64,000 nt of DNA from Agrostemma githago (Eukaryota; Streptophyta; Magnoliopsida; Caryophyllales; Caryophyllaceae), in NCBI GenBank assembly GCA_958450325.1, contig OY288257.1, positions 15,891,873 to 15,955,872 of the forward strand, read 5' to 3'. Positions within the stretch are counted from its first letter, which is position 1, and each line of letters starts with the position of its first letter. The notes below the pieces were generated by a model, which saw only the letters and a list, made by a program, of their open reading frames with translations, made no database searches and had not been told where the DNA came from. Of this stretch, positions 1-10,155 are shown in pieces. The position numbers and the translations under genes were made by a program.

Positions 1-497
1 TACTGAAAACGTAAAAATCAGACATCGATTACACTCGAAGAACACTGTAATTTTGTGCATATACCCTAATAAATAAACATATATACTAATTTATTGAAAT
101 TAAACACTTTATAATCCATCATATCAATTCTACTTAAAAGCGTAAAAATAAGATAGTGTTTAGTTTCATAAATCGTGCAAAATGATTAATGTTTTAATTG
201 ATGAATGATTTTTAAACGAAAAACAATAATACAATATAAAAAACTTACAGTGTATCGTAGGTAGGAAAAAATAAAATTCAGATTAACGCTATGATCAATT
301 GATGAAATTACTGTAGCCGCTAATTTTAACTTTTACCGTGCACAGTAGGTAGAAATTGATTTGATTGTAATTTGATTGGGTTGATGCAGGGGACAAGGTC
401 TGTCAAAGTTGAAAGTATTCTAACCCTAGTAGTATCTTTTAGGTGATAGCTGTTACTTTCTTCTTTTGCCAACCAAAACATCACGTGACTTCTAATT
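1..497. other. AT-rich sequence without a recognisable gene
   Basis: No reading frame with coding character is visible on either strand. The stretch is AT-rich and runs up to the poly-A side of the LINE remnant. It probably belongs to the interior of Tat-type element A or to older intergenic DNA; this is inference. Confidence 0.4.
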
Positions 498-1020
498 TTT
501 TTTTTTTTTACTGACAGGTGGCAGATTATGAGTGGTGGTCCATGGAGTGGGACAATTGTTTGGGATAGGAGATCCCCATTGTCTTGTATGATACCCAACT
601 TGACCAGTTTCGTCTTTGTAGTCAAAGCCCCATGCTGAAACATCCAATATTCCAATTAACGAATTTGTGTTTGGCAACAGTCCATTCATTCCATATAAGA
701 TAGGTCCATTGAACCTTAGTGGTCGGAACTCTCAAGCATTCATACGCTGTGCTGATAGAATACTCTCGTAACGATCCTAAATTCCAGATTTGAGGTCGGA
801 TTTTAATCTCATCTTTGATCTTACAGATTTTCTTCCATGTCCATGGCACGTCAATGGGTGGGCTGTAAGTCTGCCAGTCCTTACCCTTCAGATAAATATG
901 GCTGACCCATTGAGTCCATAGCTTTTCCGGTTTCCTATGCACCAACCATGCTAACTTTCCAAGAGCAGCTTTGTTCCAGACTTTGTTGTCTTTCATGCCT
1001 AAGGCTCCTTCAGTAATGGG
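498..1020 (-). pseudogene. LINE remnant, C-terminal reverse-transcriptase zinc-binding (zf-RVT) region
   Basis: Read on the minus strand, this encodes a run beginning EGALGMKDNKVWNKAALGK, with W-rich segments (WTQWVSHIYLKG, WTWKKICKIKD, LIWNEWTVAKHKFVNW). It aligns block by block with the LINE at 44030-44899. A frameshift near the KHKFVNW block moves the match into another frame, where QHGALTTKTKLVKLGIIQDN aligns with the next block of that LINE. The cysteine-histidine zinc motif is then lost. A run of T at about 498-510 reads as a poly-A tail on the minus strand, so this looks like a 5'-truncated, decayed insertion. It cannot encode a working reverse transcriptase. Confidence 0.8.
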
Positions 1021-1173
1021 TCCGCCTCCTTGTCATCACCTGGTTGGGTCGGTATCGACTTGGATCAAGGGGAGGATCTATGACCGATAGCCTCTTAAAT
1101 AACCAAAGTTGAAAAAAAAAACGAAACGAAAAATATGAGCTCTCGAGGCAAAATCTACGTCCGTCTAGGGGTC

Positions 1174-1256
1174 ACTCGATCGAGTGATACCCCTGAAATG
1201 GGGCAGCAGGTTTTTTATGAAGGAACTCGATCGAGTTCCGGGTGACTCGATCGAGT
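1174..1256. repeat. Three copies of the ACTCGATCGAGT palindrome
   Basis: Perfect copies start at 1174, 1225 and 1245, giving spacings of 51 and 20 bp. This is the same geometry as in the LTRs of elements A and B. The spacer, which includes GGGGCAGCAGGTTTTTT, resembles the spacer of the downstream LTR cluster at 4188-4361. The stretch may be an intron or downstream region of the antisense ORF of element A, or a piece of a related LTR. Confidence 0.75.
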
Positions 1257-1336
1257 GCCCTCTATAGCCAAATATCGTAAAAATAAATCAAAATCAAAAA
1301 AATCAAATCAAAATTAAAAAATCCAAAGCGATATAC

Positions 1337-1977
1337 CTGCAATAAACGGGTATTCCCGGTCAGACGAATCGACGAGTCCCTTTTACGATTATCCAAATCC
1401 TGGATAATTTCCCCGGTAATCAACCATGCCGGACTGTGCTCCGTCTCCATCAAGTCAATCACAGTAAAAAGTCGGACATGGCCCATACACGACAACAAAT
1501 CCATATGGCCTTTGAAAGCGTAAACATGGAGCATACAAAAAGCGAAAGTCCTACGGCTGTGGGCCGGTCTAACCTGGACATCATGCAGGTTCATGAATTT
1601 CTCGGCCAAGTCAGTCAAAGAAATATTATCCCCATCCAGCATACGGGATACCTCCATATGAGATAGTCCTAAAAATTCTCGTAGTTTCCTCCTGAGGTCA
1701 TGAACTGAAAACCGGACAGTAGGATGAAGTATGGGGTTCCATCCTCCTACAACAGCAATTTCCTCGGGTATAGGACAAATCTCACCCCGAGGAAGGGCAA
1801 TAACGTGATATGTATCGTAACAATAGGACAACAAGCATCGAGAAAGTAACGATCCACTTGCATCTGACGGATCGTGAACAACTGAGTAATACCCGCCTGA
1901 TTCAAAGCTACTTTATCTGCGTCCCTAAAGCGTCGGGACCAGTCTTGCAACATCGAGATCAAACGTTCAATTCCCAT
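1337..1977 (-). pseudogene. Antisense extra ORF of Tat-type element A (plant-mobile-domain/DUF7745-like), frameshifted
   Basis: The start is ATG at 1975-1977 (MGIERLISMLQDWSRRF). The protein matches the antisense ORF of element B at 20328-21497 along its length, including the block VDRYFLDAC, then VGGWNPIL and RRKLREFLGLSH, and ends near SPAWLITGEIIQDLD. A one-base loss near 1833 shifts the frame: the N-terminal 50 residues and the rest lie in different frames. At 1337 a possible splice donor (CAG/GTATAT) is followed by AT-rich DNA and palindromes, and the remaining part is not seen. Extra ORFs of this type lie antisense between pol and the 3' LTR in Tat-lineage elements; their function is unknown. 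The orientation and the LTR at 2775 show the element is on the plus strand and this ORF runs against it. Confidence 0.75.
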
Positions 1978-2070
1978 GTCTAGATTTCTTGAGGAGGATA
2001 AAAGTTCTTTTTTTTTTGTTAAGAAGAAGAGAATCGTGGGAGTTGTGAGAAAAATAAAACAGGAGATGGG

Positions 2071-2080
2071 TATTTATAAC
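2071..2080 (-). promoter_or_regulatory. TATA box of the antisense ORF in element A
   Basis: The minus strand reads GTTATAAATA, about 94 bp before the ATG at 1977. Element B has a TATA box (CTATAAATAC) about 92 bp before the equivalent ATG. Equal position in two diverged copies supports a real promoter that fires against the element. Confidence 0.65.
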
Positions 2081-2329
2081 ACCAAACCCGGATGATCCTC
2101 CTACCTTTAGGATTCCTAATCCAAGTAGGCTTAGGCATACAGGCCCAATCTCGGATTCCTCATGTCAACACACGAACAGGAATAAATCATCCCGAGCATT
2201 CCTATTCTTTTTCAAAGTCAAAATTCTCATATTTTCAAAAAATTCAAAAATATTTCAAAATTTTATTCCCCAGCGTGAGTCATTTTTACCTAAATGTTGC
2301 GTGCAAAAACTTTATGTAACTATACACAG

Positions 2330-2610
2330 GTACGACTCAAGGCTTCAGAAGCGGGCCTGCGCAACTCACTAAACTCCCCAGCAGAAAGCCCAAGGTGGCA
2401 TTTCTCCTAAAGAAACACGGGATGTGCCTACATACAGGTACACCCAGGGCTTCGTAGGCAAGCACCCGCGTAATTCCGAATCGGGATGTGTCTGCAAACG
2501 GACACACCTGGGGCTTTTTAGACAAGCTCCCACGCAGCTCCAAGATGGGATGTATCCACATATAGATACACCCAGGGCTTCCAAAAACAAGTCCCCACAG
2601 AGTTATAAAC
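2330..2610 (+). repeat. 64-bp minisatellite in the 3' untranslated part of element A
   Basis: Units beginning GGGATGTG start at 2419, 2483 and 2547, a period of exactly 64 bp. A degenerate partial unit precedes them from about 2330. Each unit contains an ACAGGTACACCCAGGGCTTC-like block. Element B has only a single degenerate equivalent (about 19850-19970), so the array expanded in A. The overlapping open frames here are by-products of the 64-bp period and are not genes. Confidence 0.85.
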
Positions 2611-2756
2611 ACCGACTCAAGTATGATTTCTATCTTATGGCTGGCGAGCCCTTTTACGCGAGTCTAATGGACTATAAACGACCCGACCAGAAGTCTACCG
2701 GGTCTTAATCCTTGATTGGCCTGGTAGCTACTCTGACTTTCGCCTTGTCCAAGCCT

Positions 2757-2774
2757 CAGTCAGAGTGGAGGCTC
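2757..2774 (+). other. Polypurine tract of element A
   Basis: The purine-rich AGTCAGAGTGGAGGCTC lies directly before the LTR start TGTAAATACCC. The same arrangement is seen in B (minus strand) and C. It primes plus-strand DNA synthesis in LTR retrotransposons. Confidence 0.8.
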
Positions 2775-3203
2775 TGTAAATACCCACATTTGGCTGCTAG
2801 GTATCTATAGTAGTTTCCAAAAACACCCGATGATGATCGGACGCGAACGTGCTATAACATACTCGAATATGGGCTCAAAATCATTAGTTTCTAGCTTGGG
2901 CTTTTTACGGAGTACAAATCTCACAAAACCAACCTCAAATCCAGGCACAGTGGGTAATTCCCAATCAAATAAGACTAATTTGGGTCAAAACCGACACCGG
3001 GGGCAAAACCGTCTTCTAGCGACCGAGTCAAACCTCGTTCAAAGGCATTTCCGAGACAAAAAAATCAGTCATGCAGCTTTGAAAATCTGATTTGAAGTCA
3101 AATACTACAAAAAAATTAGCTACAAAAAGGATTAAAGCAATTAAACAACCTCGTTAGAGATAAAATTCTATCTCTAAAAGAGTCTTCCCACCCGACTAGA
3201 CCC

Positions 3204-3310
3204 ACTCGATCGAGTGGACCGGCCCACTTGGTCGAGTAGGCTCGTAAAACCTGCAAAAACCAGCGTCAGACCGGGCACCCGATCGAGTGTTATGCACCAC
3301 TCGATCGAGT
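3204..3310. promoter_or_regulatory. Upstream palindrome cluster in the LTR of A
   Basis: Copies of ACTCGATCGAGT or one- to two-base variants start at 3204, 3226, 3277 and 3299, giving spacings of 22, 51 and 22 bp. The cluster lies in U3 upstream of the TATA box at 3480. This is the same pair-gap-pair layout as at 31409-31512 in B. Confidence 0.8.
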
Positions 3311-3321
3311 GGCTCCTTTTC

Positions 3322-3478
3322 AAGCCCAGACCGGATTCCTTTTCTATCCAAAACCGGAATCCTTTTCTATACCAAACCGGGTGTTTCCTCTCATCTACAA
3401 CCAGCTTTTCCTATCCAAAGCGGTGTTTCTTCTCATCCAAAACCGGTACCTTTCCTAGCCAAAGCCGGGTACCCTCTC
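3322..3478 (+). repeat. Degenerate 25-30 bp tandem repeat between palindromes and TATA box
   Basis: Repeated blocks of the type CAAAACCGGAATCCTTTTCTATC occur about six times. B lacks this array, so its palindromes lie much closer to the TATA box. Confidence 0.7.
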
Positions 3479-3488
3479 CTATAAATAA
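3479..3488 (+). promoter_or_regulatory. TATA box of the A LTR
   Basis: CTATAAATAAAC lies downstream of the upstream palindrome cluster. The conserved motif at 3661 follows 181 bp later, against 190 bp in B. Confidence 0.6.
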
Positions 3489-3660
3489 ACCCCTTGACAC
3501 AACGACAATACACACAATTCATACCCCAAAAGTTTCAGCAACCTTTTACAACCCCGTCAACCTTGCATCTCTACACATAACCGCCATAACTCATCCGCAT
3601 TATCTCGACGCTCCCGTGCCTAAGCCACAGCTAGACGAGCCCCGTTCCGAGAGTACAAAG

Positions 3661-3678
3661 CATGTAGGTTGAGGGTGC
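3661..3678 (+). promoter_or_regulatory. Conserved LTR motif CATGTAGGTTGAGGGTGC, possible splice donor
   Basis: The same motif occurs in both B LTRs (18932-18949 and 31173-31190, minus strand) and, with two changes, in C (34153-34170). CAT/GTAGGT (C: CAT/GTATGT) would serve as a 5' splice site in the leader RNA; this is inference. Confidence 0.5.
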
Positions 3679-4187
3679 AAATTCAATCCCGACTTCTCCT
3701 TCTTTTTCTTCTCTTCTCTTTCTCTCGTTCGTCCGTCTTCTTCTCGTCGTCGTCACGTTTTTTTAGTTTTTCTCGTCTCTAATATCGATATTATCGCTAC
3801 TACTATCTAATTTACATACAAAGGATCATTCTTAAGATGCGATATCGACTCTATAATCGAATATCATGTCTAAAAGAATTAGTCAATAAATCAAACTAGC
3901 ACAAACTCGTTGATGCAAAGATAATCGTCACATAGTCCGAAGGGACTAATTATGATGTTACAACGCGGAGAGAATTATTTTGTTTTAGTTCGATTTCAAA
4001 CGACTTATAAAATCTTTTCTAAAACTCACTCTAAATATAAGATATTGATTCCATAATCAAATATCGAATATGACGAGTATCGAAAACTGAATCGGGTGTA
4101 AATCATATTATATTTTCATGCGATTTAGCAAAATTATCGATTTCAAAATTTAAAGCAAACTCACGAACAGCAGTTTGTACAGGGGGC

Positions 4188-4361
4188 ACTCGACCGAGTG
4201 CCTAGCCCACTCGATCGAGTGGCATCCCAAAATCGGGCAGAAACCTTTTTTGAGGACCACTCGAACGAGTCCCTCCATGACTCGATCGAGTGGCACTTCA
4301 AATTTGGGCAGAAGGTTTTTCCGAGGTCACTCGGTCGAGTCCTTCCATGACTCGATCGAGT
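4188..4361. repeat. Downstream palindrome cluster in the LTR of A
   Basis: Six palindromes (ACTCGATCGAGT, ACTCGACCGAGT, ACTCGAACGAGT, ACTCGGTCGAGT) start at 4188, 4209, 4259, 4280, 4329 and 4350. Spacings are 21, 50, 21, 49 and 21 bp. The layout can be read as a roughly 71-bp tandem unit holding two palindromes each. Confidence 0.85.
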
Positions 4362-5149
4362 GGCCTTTGTCACGTCAAATCTGTGAATCCTTCAACATAT
4401 TCCAAGCTACGATAAAATTCTTTTAACGACTTCGGTCAACACGTGTCAAGTCTATCACGTGTTTACTCTTTTCAAAACCATACATCATGTCTTTTATATC
4501 ATTCTAGACTATTTACAAACCGTTATTATCCTTACTAACTCGTTCGTTTCTTCTTTTGTATTTCACTCTCGTTGTTTGTTTTATTGTACTAAAACGAACC
4601 TCGGATGCTAAACCACTTTGACGTGAATTAATTGCATTAAATCGACATAGCAACTTATTCAAATCTTCGTATATTTAGTCAAAATACTGTTTGCATAACA
4701 TTCAATCGAATTACTAACGCGCGTATTCTAAAATCGAACGATATCTTAGTAGAGGCCACTAAGTGCGGATGGGGTTGGGTGTTCTTTGTGAACTTCCCAA
4801 CATGTACCCTCACCCCTTACACAGAACCGAGGTTTCCGGATGTCCGAAACCATTGGCACACGAGAGTCATTCAATAACGGTAATCGATAATGTCGGTATC
4901 GGTATTGCAACGCAAAGGGGTGAACCCCATAAACTCTGAAATCCGAATGGGCCGTACTCTGTGCACGACCCACCAAGATATAGAGTGGGTTCGAATGGGC
5001 CCGAACTCCCACAAAGTTCGATGGCGACTCCATTTCGATTTAAATTTCAACCCGAGATCCGTCTCACATGATATTCATTCGCCTCCCCAAACCCACGCGT
5101 GGTCGCGTCGGGAGGACCTATGTCATGTCCACAGTCCTGCTCGTAGATT

Positions 5150-5634
5150 ATGTGGAAACACGTACAGTACGAAAATCAATGGTATCTACTAAGAAAATTT
5201 CTGAGATGGAAAGAACATTTGGCGCCTACTCCAAAGGTTGAACGCTCTAACGCCATCACCCCTAATGTCACCCTCTACGATAGTAGCGGAAAACGTAGCA
5301 GAGCCAACGATTTAGAAACGGACGCATCAATGACGGAGTGTGGAAGTAGCCAATGCCCGATGATGTAAAAGCAGCTAAGAAAGATAAGGGAAAAGCTCGT
5401 CTCGTAAATGAAGAGGTCGTCTCGGTTGTTAGTGAACGATTAGAGCAGTTCATCAATGGGATGTCGAAATAAAAAATTAGAAAAAACCGAAGGGAAGCGG
5501 CGATAGAGAAAGATTTGGCATGGAAGAGGAAATTATTGTTGTTTCAAACGTTGAAAGAAATACAGAACACGACTCATCAGGAAGATATAAAGATGTTGGC
5601 TAAAGCTCGTCAAGATATTACCGATAATATCTAG
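5150..5634 (+). pseudogene. PIF-Harbinger ORF1 (Myb/NAM-associated protein), C-terminal part
   Basis: An open stretch from 5150 (WYLLRKFLRWKEHLAP, then SSGKRSRAND) resembles the linker of plant PIF-Harbinger ORF1 proteins. A frameshift near 5345 leads to PDDVKAAKKDKGKA, matching the usual RPMGxKAAK block. This is followed by the helical tail (EKDLAWKRKLLLFQTLKEIQ, then HQEDIKMLAKARQD) and a stop at 5632-5634. There is an in-frame TAA near 5470. ORF1 assists the Harbinger transposase in DNA binding and nuclear import. The N-terminal Myb/trihelix part is missing, cut by the end of LTR A at 5133. The transposase half lies at 35442-36597 in the same orientation, so both may come from one element split by later insertions. 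Confidence 0.7.
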
Positions 5635-5669
5635 TTTTTATTTTTAGCTTATATATTTGGTATTTGGTA

Positions 5670-5932
5670 CTCCTTCCTTTCAAGTCGAACCTTCTCTTTT
5701 ACTTTTTGAACAAGTTCTAAGAAAATCAATTGCTTATTATTAAAGGTACAAATGGGTAAAAATTAAGTACTTGTTTAATATATTAAATGTGGGGTAGATA
5801 GGGGCATTTATGTAAATATGTAAGGTTTAAAGTATTCATTTAATATTAAAACAACGACTAAAATGGAAATGGATAGATTGGACTTGAACGTCTCAAAAAG
5901 GCATAAGGGAATGTTCGACTTCAATGGAGGGA
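5670..5932. mobile_element. Stowaway-like MITE
   Basis: The terminal inverted repeats begin CTCCTTCCTTTCAAGTCGAAC and, on the other strand from 5932, CTCCCTCCATTGAAGTCGAAC. They are flanked by TA duplications at 5668-5669 and 5933-5934. The element is 263 bp, AT-rich and non-coding. Confidence 0.85.
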
Positions 5933-6083
5933 GTATTTTTTTATTTTTAGGTGTCATAGTTTGTTCTTAATGTCTACTTTTTTTATTTTATTTTATTGTA
6001 AGGTCTGGAAGTTTTAATTAAGTTTTAATATGTAATCTTCTAGTTTGTTGTATAATTACCATATTTAATTTTTTATTACTAAA

Positions 6084-6400
6084 ATGTCATTTTATTATGA
6101 ACGAGAAACAGACACATTTTGTATTCACGAATTAACGGTCACGTTTTGTAATCACGAAATAACGGTCACATTTTTTAATTATGGAAAAACGGTCACATTT
6201 TTAAATAAGGGAATAACGGTCATATTTTTGAATCGAAAAATAATGGTCATATTTTTTTTTAAAAAAAAGGGAATAACGGTCACATTTTTTAATAGGAAAA
6301 TAACGGTCACATTTTTTAATAAGAAAATAACGGTCACATTTTTTATAGGAACATAACGGTCATATAATATGATGTCAAAATAACAGTTATATTATACAAT
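6084..6400 (+). repeat. 27-bp minisatellite (TAACGGTCACATTTTTTAA type)
   Basis: About ten units share the core AACGGTCACATTTTTTAAT, followed by a variable A-rich end. Because the unit is 27 bp, a frame stays open and reads as a nine-residue repeat (ITVTFFNRK). AT content and the lack of any context argue against a protein. Confidence 0.85.
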
Positions 6401-6423
6401 GAAGAAATAACCAATATCTAATA

Positions 6424-6998
6424 AATGAAATCGAAGCGGGTGCGCCAAACGAGAGGAGGCCAACACCAACTCGCGTATGTAGGTCGTTGCTTCCCTTTTC
6501 GAGCACGTTTATCGAGGTCTTTTATATGGGTCTAGATTAGTGCATTGTATATAGATCCAGTTGTATTTAATTTCGTTTGTTTGCGTTCAAGTCGGCATGA
6601 AATGCCTGGGTCGTAATAGTTAGAGTCACGTGTGTGCATCTTGTTGTAGTATAGATTAAATGAACTCACATGCTAAATTTCACTTTGACGAAGTAATAAT
6701 TGCAGTAAATGACATAGAATGAAATTCACATATTAGGGTTTAAAACAACGTTTGCACTCTCATTTGAACAATTATAATCATATTCGACCGAGCCATCATT
6801 TTCCAAGTAGAGGCTGTTATTATAACGGGCGAGGTTAGGTGTCTGATTAAATGGTTTCCTAATGCGTACCTTCACCACGAGCTCAATGTATATGGTTTGC
6901 TGACTCGCCCGAATGCCATTGTACGGTTTCCAGGTTTCCTTAAACTCGGTGGTGATTCTTTAGAAATGAACCCCGTGGATGAGTTTCCCTTGTCCACA
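6424..6998 (+). mobile_element. 5' LTR remnant of Tat-type element C
   Basis: This region aligns with 34867-35440, the end of the C 3' LTR, starting with GAAGCGGGTGCGCCAAAC and ending TTGTCCACA. Sequence to the left (5935-6423) does not match the rest of that LTR, so about 1.9 kb of the 5' LTR is missing here. It is followed directly by a primer-binding site. Confidence 0.85.
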
Positions 6999-6999
6999 G

Positions 7000-7018
7000 T
7001 TTGGCGACCCCGCTGTTG
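7000..7018 (+). other. Primer-binding site of element C
   Basis: TTTGGCGACCCCGCTG lies two bases after the LTR end. The equivalent site of B reads TTTGGCGACTTCGCTGGGC. These are tRNA-type primer sites typical of the Tat lineage; the exact tRNA was not determined. Confidence 0.7.
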
Positions 7019-8162
7019 ACGGTGACACTTGAAAAGGAAATGATGATTAACTGAATATGATTATAATTGTTATGTTATATACATGCATAAACCCCATTTG
7101 AGACTTCTAGGATTCGACCACCTCACCCGTTGGATCAATTCCAATGGTCAGGAGGTGATACCACTATGCCCGATACGTTACACAGTGCTCGTATCAAGGT
7201 GATTTTGCTGAGGTCTTCAGGTACGGGTTCGACCATATTGCACATTGCTTATGGGGTTCCCGACCTCTTTGACAAAGTGATTTCATTGGCATAGAACCTG
7301 ATTAAAAACCGACCAAGACTTAGAAGACTCTAGGCTCATACATGCTCGATCTAATATGTGAATGACAATGTGCTACATGTGTTTTCTTTCTCATGTTTTT
7401 TTATGAAATAATCCATGTCCAATTTCAAAATCGAGCTTTTAAACTAGTCATTTTCAAAATAGCTTGCTTTTAACTCGAAAGGCTACCAAAATAGATGTAG
7501 GGATTTTTTTCGATCAAAATGAGCCTTTTATAGCAGGCATGCTGCCCATTTGAAATCTCATTTAAAAATCGATTCTCTATCTTTTCAAACCATTTCCAAA
7601 GTAACCTTGCCCGAGCATAGAACTTATCTTGAGTAAGTGTCTAGTCATGTCTGAGGCTTGTGTGAGCAATTTAAAACACGACCTACTTGGCTTACCCAAG
7701 TCCAAACTTGGGTCCAGGTCTTTGTGTCGTCCACTTGGTCCAATTCAAACCACAAAAATGTATTCCTAGAATCAAGGGGATGTTTTCACGAACCCATGGA
7801 CTATGTTTGATCCAGACATGAGTTAGTCACACCAAGTCTAGGTTAAGTCAGATCAAAGAACAAAGTCATGTATCGTTGTGTCGAAGACCCTCCACAAATG
7901 AGCTATGTTCGTTCGTCATTTTGGTCTAGTCTATGTCATTGCCCGTTTATGGTCAAAGACCATTATCATGTCCTATTCGTGGAACCCATCACAAGTGAGC
8001 CCTATAGATCATTTACCGGGTCTAGGTCTCTTATCGAGTCAAGTTTGGGTCTGTTTGGTCAAATCTGTTAGTAAGTCAAGTACTAAATTTGCAGGGGCTC
8101 TTTAATTCGATTATGGACTTTGCTGGATTTCTTTTTGTAGAAGGCCACCACAAACGAGGAAC
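7019..8162 (+). other. Untranslated leader of element C
   Basis: About 1.1 kb between PBS and gag without a coding frame. Its length matches the PBS-gag distance in B (about 1.05 kb). Confidence 0.6.
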
Positions 8163-8956
8163 ATGACTAACACCGAGGCACTATCCAAGATTAACGATAC
8201 TCAGACTTTGATAATAGCTTGACTGGAAGCCGTAGAAGGCAAGCTTGGTGGAGATACTCCTTCACCTAAGGCAGCCCAGACTCAGCTTGAGAAACGGTTC
8301 AAGTTGATAGAAGATCAACTTAATCTCTTCCAAGGGGAAAGCATCCATTATGAGAATTCTAGAGCCTACTCTCCGGTCCAAGACAAGCTGCCTACCAACT
8401 TTGTGCTCACCGACATCCCTATGTTTAAGGGAACTGAGGATCCGTTGCAACATATCAGGTCTTATAAGGAGAACCTTGCACTGAAAGGTGTACCTACTGA
8501 CATGTTGCCAAACATTTTTGCTCAATAATTGGGAGAACACCCGAAGGCATGGTTCTACCAACTAGAACTGAAGAATTTCCCAACATTTGAAGACATTATA
8601 GTAGAATTCTGTAAACATGCACTATGCAGACAATGTTGAGATCCAAACGAGTATGCAGACTCTCGAGGTAATGACACAAAAAGAGAAAGAGGGATTCACT
8701 GATTTCCTCACGAGGTGGCGCGCTGAAAGTGTGAAACTAGCTAAAAAGCCCGATGAAACAGAAATGGTAGACAAATTCGTGAAGAATCTTCGACCTCTCT
8801 ACCGAGATGCTATAAAAATATCAAAACTTCAACTCATTCAAAGAATTGATACGAGTTGGAAGGAAAATTGAAGTTGATATCAGAATGATAGAAAATGAAA
8901 GGCCTACGGGTTATCATTGTATGTCTTCCTCGAAATCAAAGGCTTTTGCTACTAAC
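8163..8956 (+). pseudogene. gag of element C, N-terminal part, interrupted by copia insertion
   Basis: Starts MTNTEALSKINDTQTL at ATG 8163. It matches the B gag in blocks: SIHYENSRAYSPVQDKLP, then IPMFKGTEDPLQHIRSYKE, then HPKAWFYQLELKNFPT and, after a frameshift near 8620, YADNVEIQTSMQTLEVM and FTDFLTRWRAES. In-frame stops lie near 8218 and 8526. Retrotransposon gag forms the particle that packages the RNA. The frame breaks off at 8956, where a copia LTR begins, and resumes at about 12172. No pol of this element is found downstream. Confidence 0.82.
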
Positions 8957-9169
8957 TATTAGAGATAAAGATACTACTTGATATTTTATCCTTATTTGTT
9001 TATACTGTATCTTATTGTTATTCTCTGTAATCCTTGTATTTACAGTAGTTCTAGATTTCTCATATCTTTAGGTTACGACTCGTAGTTAGGGTTAGCTGTC
9101 AATCTCATTGTATTTATATACTTGTACTTCTTTCAATATAATTATTCATTCGATCATACAACTTCTACA
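8957..9169 (+). repeat. 5' LTR of the copia element
   Basis: About 213 bp between the C gag junction (TATTAGAGATAAAG, probably TG mutated to TA at the end) and TTCTACA just before the PBS. No second copy is present in the window. Confidence 0.65.
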
Positions 9170-9181
9170 TGGTATCAGAGC
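9170..9181 (+). other. Copia primer-binding site
   Basis: TGGTATCAGAGC, the standard plant copia site complementary to initiator methionine tRNA. Confidence 0.9.
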
Positions 9182-10155
9182 CATAATCGCTCCACTCCCA
9201 AAAATCATCCCAAATTTTCTCGGCACCCTTCCTTCACGCCGCCCTCCCTCTTCTCAGCCACCGTGAGAGGCTCGGCTACAATATTCACCAACCCTAATGA
9301 TTCCGCGACTCCCTTCATCTCAGTCGAAATCACAGGCATCGACAAACTTACCCCATCCACATATAGATATTGGTCTCGTACTCTTTCAGATCACCTGTTT
9401 GGTTTTGACCTCATCAAATACCTTGATGGGTCATATCCTTGTCCCGACAAAACTCTAACTATTCCTAGTTCGGGCAAAGATGACAAATTAAAGTTACTGA
9501 AAAACCTAACCCGCCCTACGGAACTTGGCTCCGTCAAGATGCTCTCCTCATAGCAACTCTTCGTGGCTCCGTGTCCTCCACTATTTCCCCCCTCATCGGC
9601 AAATGCAACACCTCCGCCGAAATCTGGGCTTACCTACTCAAGACCTACGCAAATCCGTTGCATGAACATATCATGCAAATTAAGCAACGCTTTAATTCTA
9701 TTTCTAAAAATGATCTAACTGCTACTGAATATATGCAAGCTATTCAATCCAGTGTGGACGAGTTGGCCCAACTTGGGAAGACCGTGGATGACGAGGATGT
9801 CGTTGCAAGGGTCCTCGATGGTCTTGACTATAACATATATTATTCATTAATTGATGTTGTTAGAAACCGTGACACCACCATTGCATTCGAAGCTCTTCAC
9901 GAGCGTCTTATACAATTTGACCTTGTCCGTCCCCATGCCCCCCGATCCACTCACACCAATTTCCCCGCCTCTGGCATGCCGTTTATAACAAAAACACTCG
10001 ACCCAACACCCGACCTAACCCCGAGCCACTCCTACTTCCTACCTCTACCGAACCCACCACCACTCCTCCATTCAAAGGACGATGTCAATGGTGTCATGCC
10101 CAAGGCCACTTTCTCCGTAACTGTGTCCCCTTCAAAAATCTATATCCCAACATAG
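9182..10155 (+). pseudogene. Copia gag with CCHC zinc knuckle
   Basis: The N-terminal block (ISVEITGIDKLTPSTYRYWS) and, after a frame change near 9545, the UBN2/retrotran-gag region (LIGKCNTSAEIWAYLLKTYA, FNSISKNDLTATEYMQAIQS, VLDGLDYNIYYSLIDVV) are clear. A second frame change precedes the zinc knuckle CQWCHAQGHFLRNC (CX2CX4HX4C) at about 10087-10130. The protein would form the particle and bind RNA. At least two frameshifts disable it. Confidence 0.85.

Larger units (their letters stand above)
2775..5133 (+). mobile_element. 3' LTR of Tat-type Ty3/gypsy element A
   Basis: The LTR starts TGTAAATACCCACATTTGG and ends CATGTCCACA, the same termini as the LTRs of element B. The last 400 bp align closely with the B LTRs, while the middle has diverged. 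It contains a palindrome cluster, a TATA box, a conserved leader motif and a second palindrome cluster, in the same order as in B. The 5' LTR and pol of this element are not in the window. The right flank passes directly into PIF-Harbinger ORF1 sequence. Confidence 0.88.

Noticed and set aside
2337..2708. Several overlapping open frames over the 64-bp repeat in element A
   Set aside because: Frames on both strands stay open because of the repeat composition. There is no homology between them and any coding part of element B.
3204..4361. CRISPR-like array of short repeats with regular spacers
   Set aside because: The repeats are 12-bp palindromes inside a plant LTR, the spacers are related to each other, and there are no cas genes.
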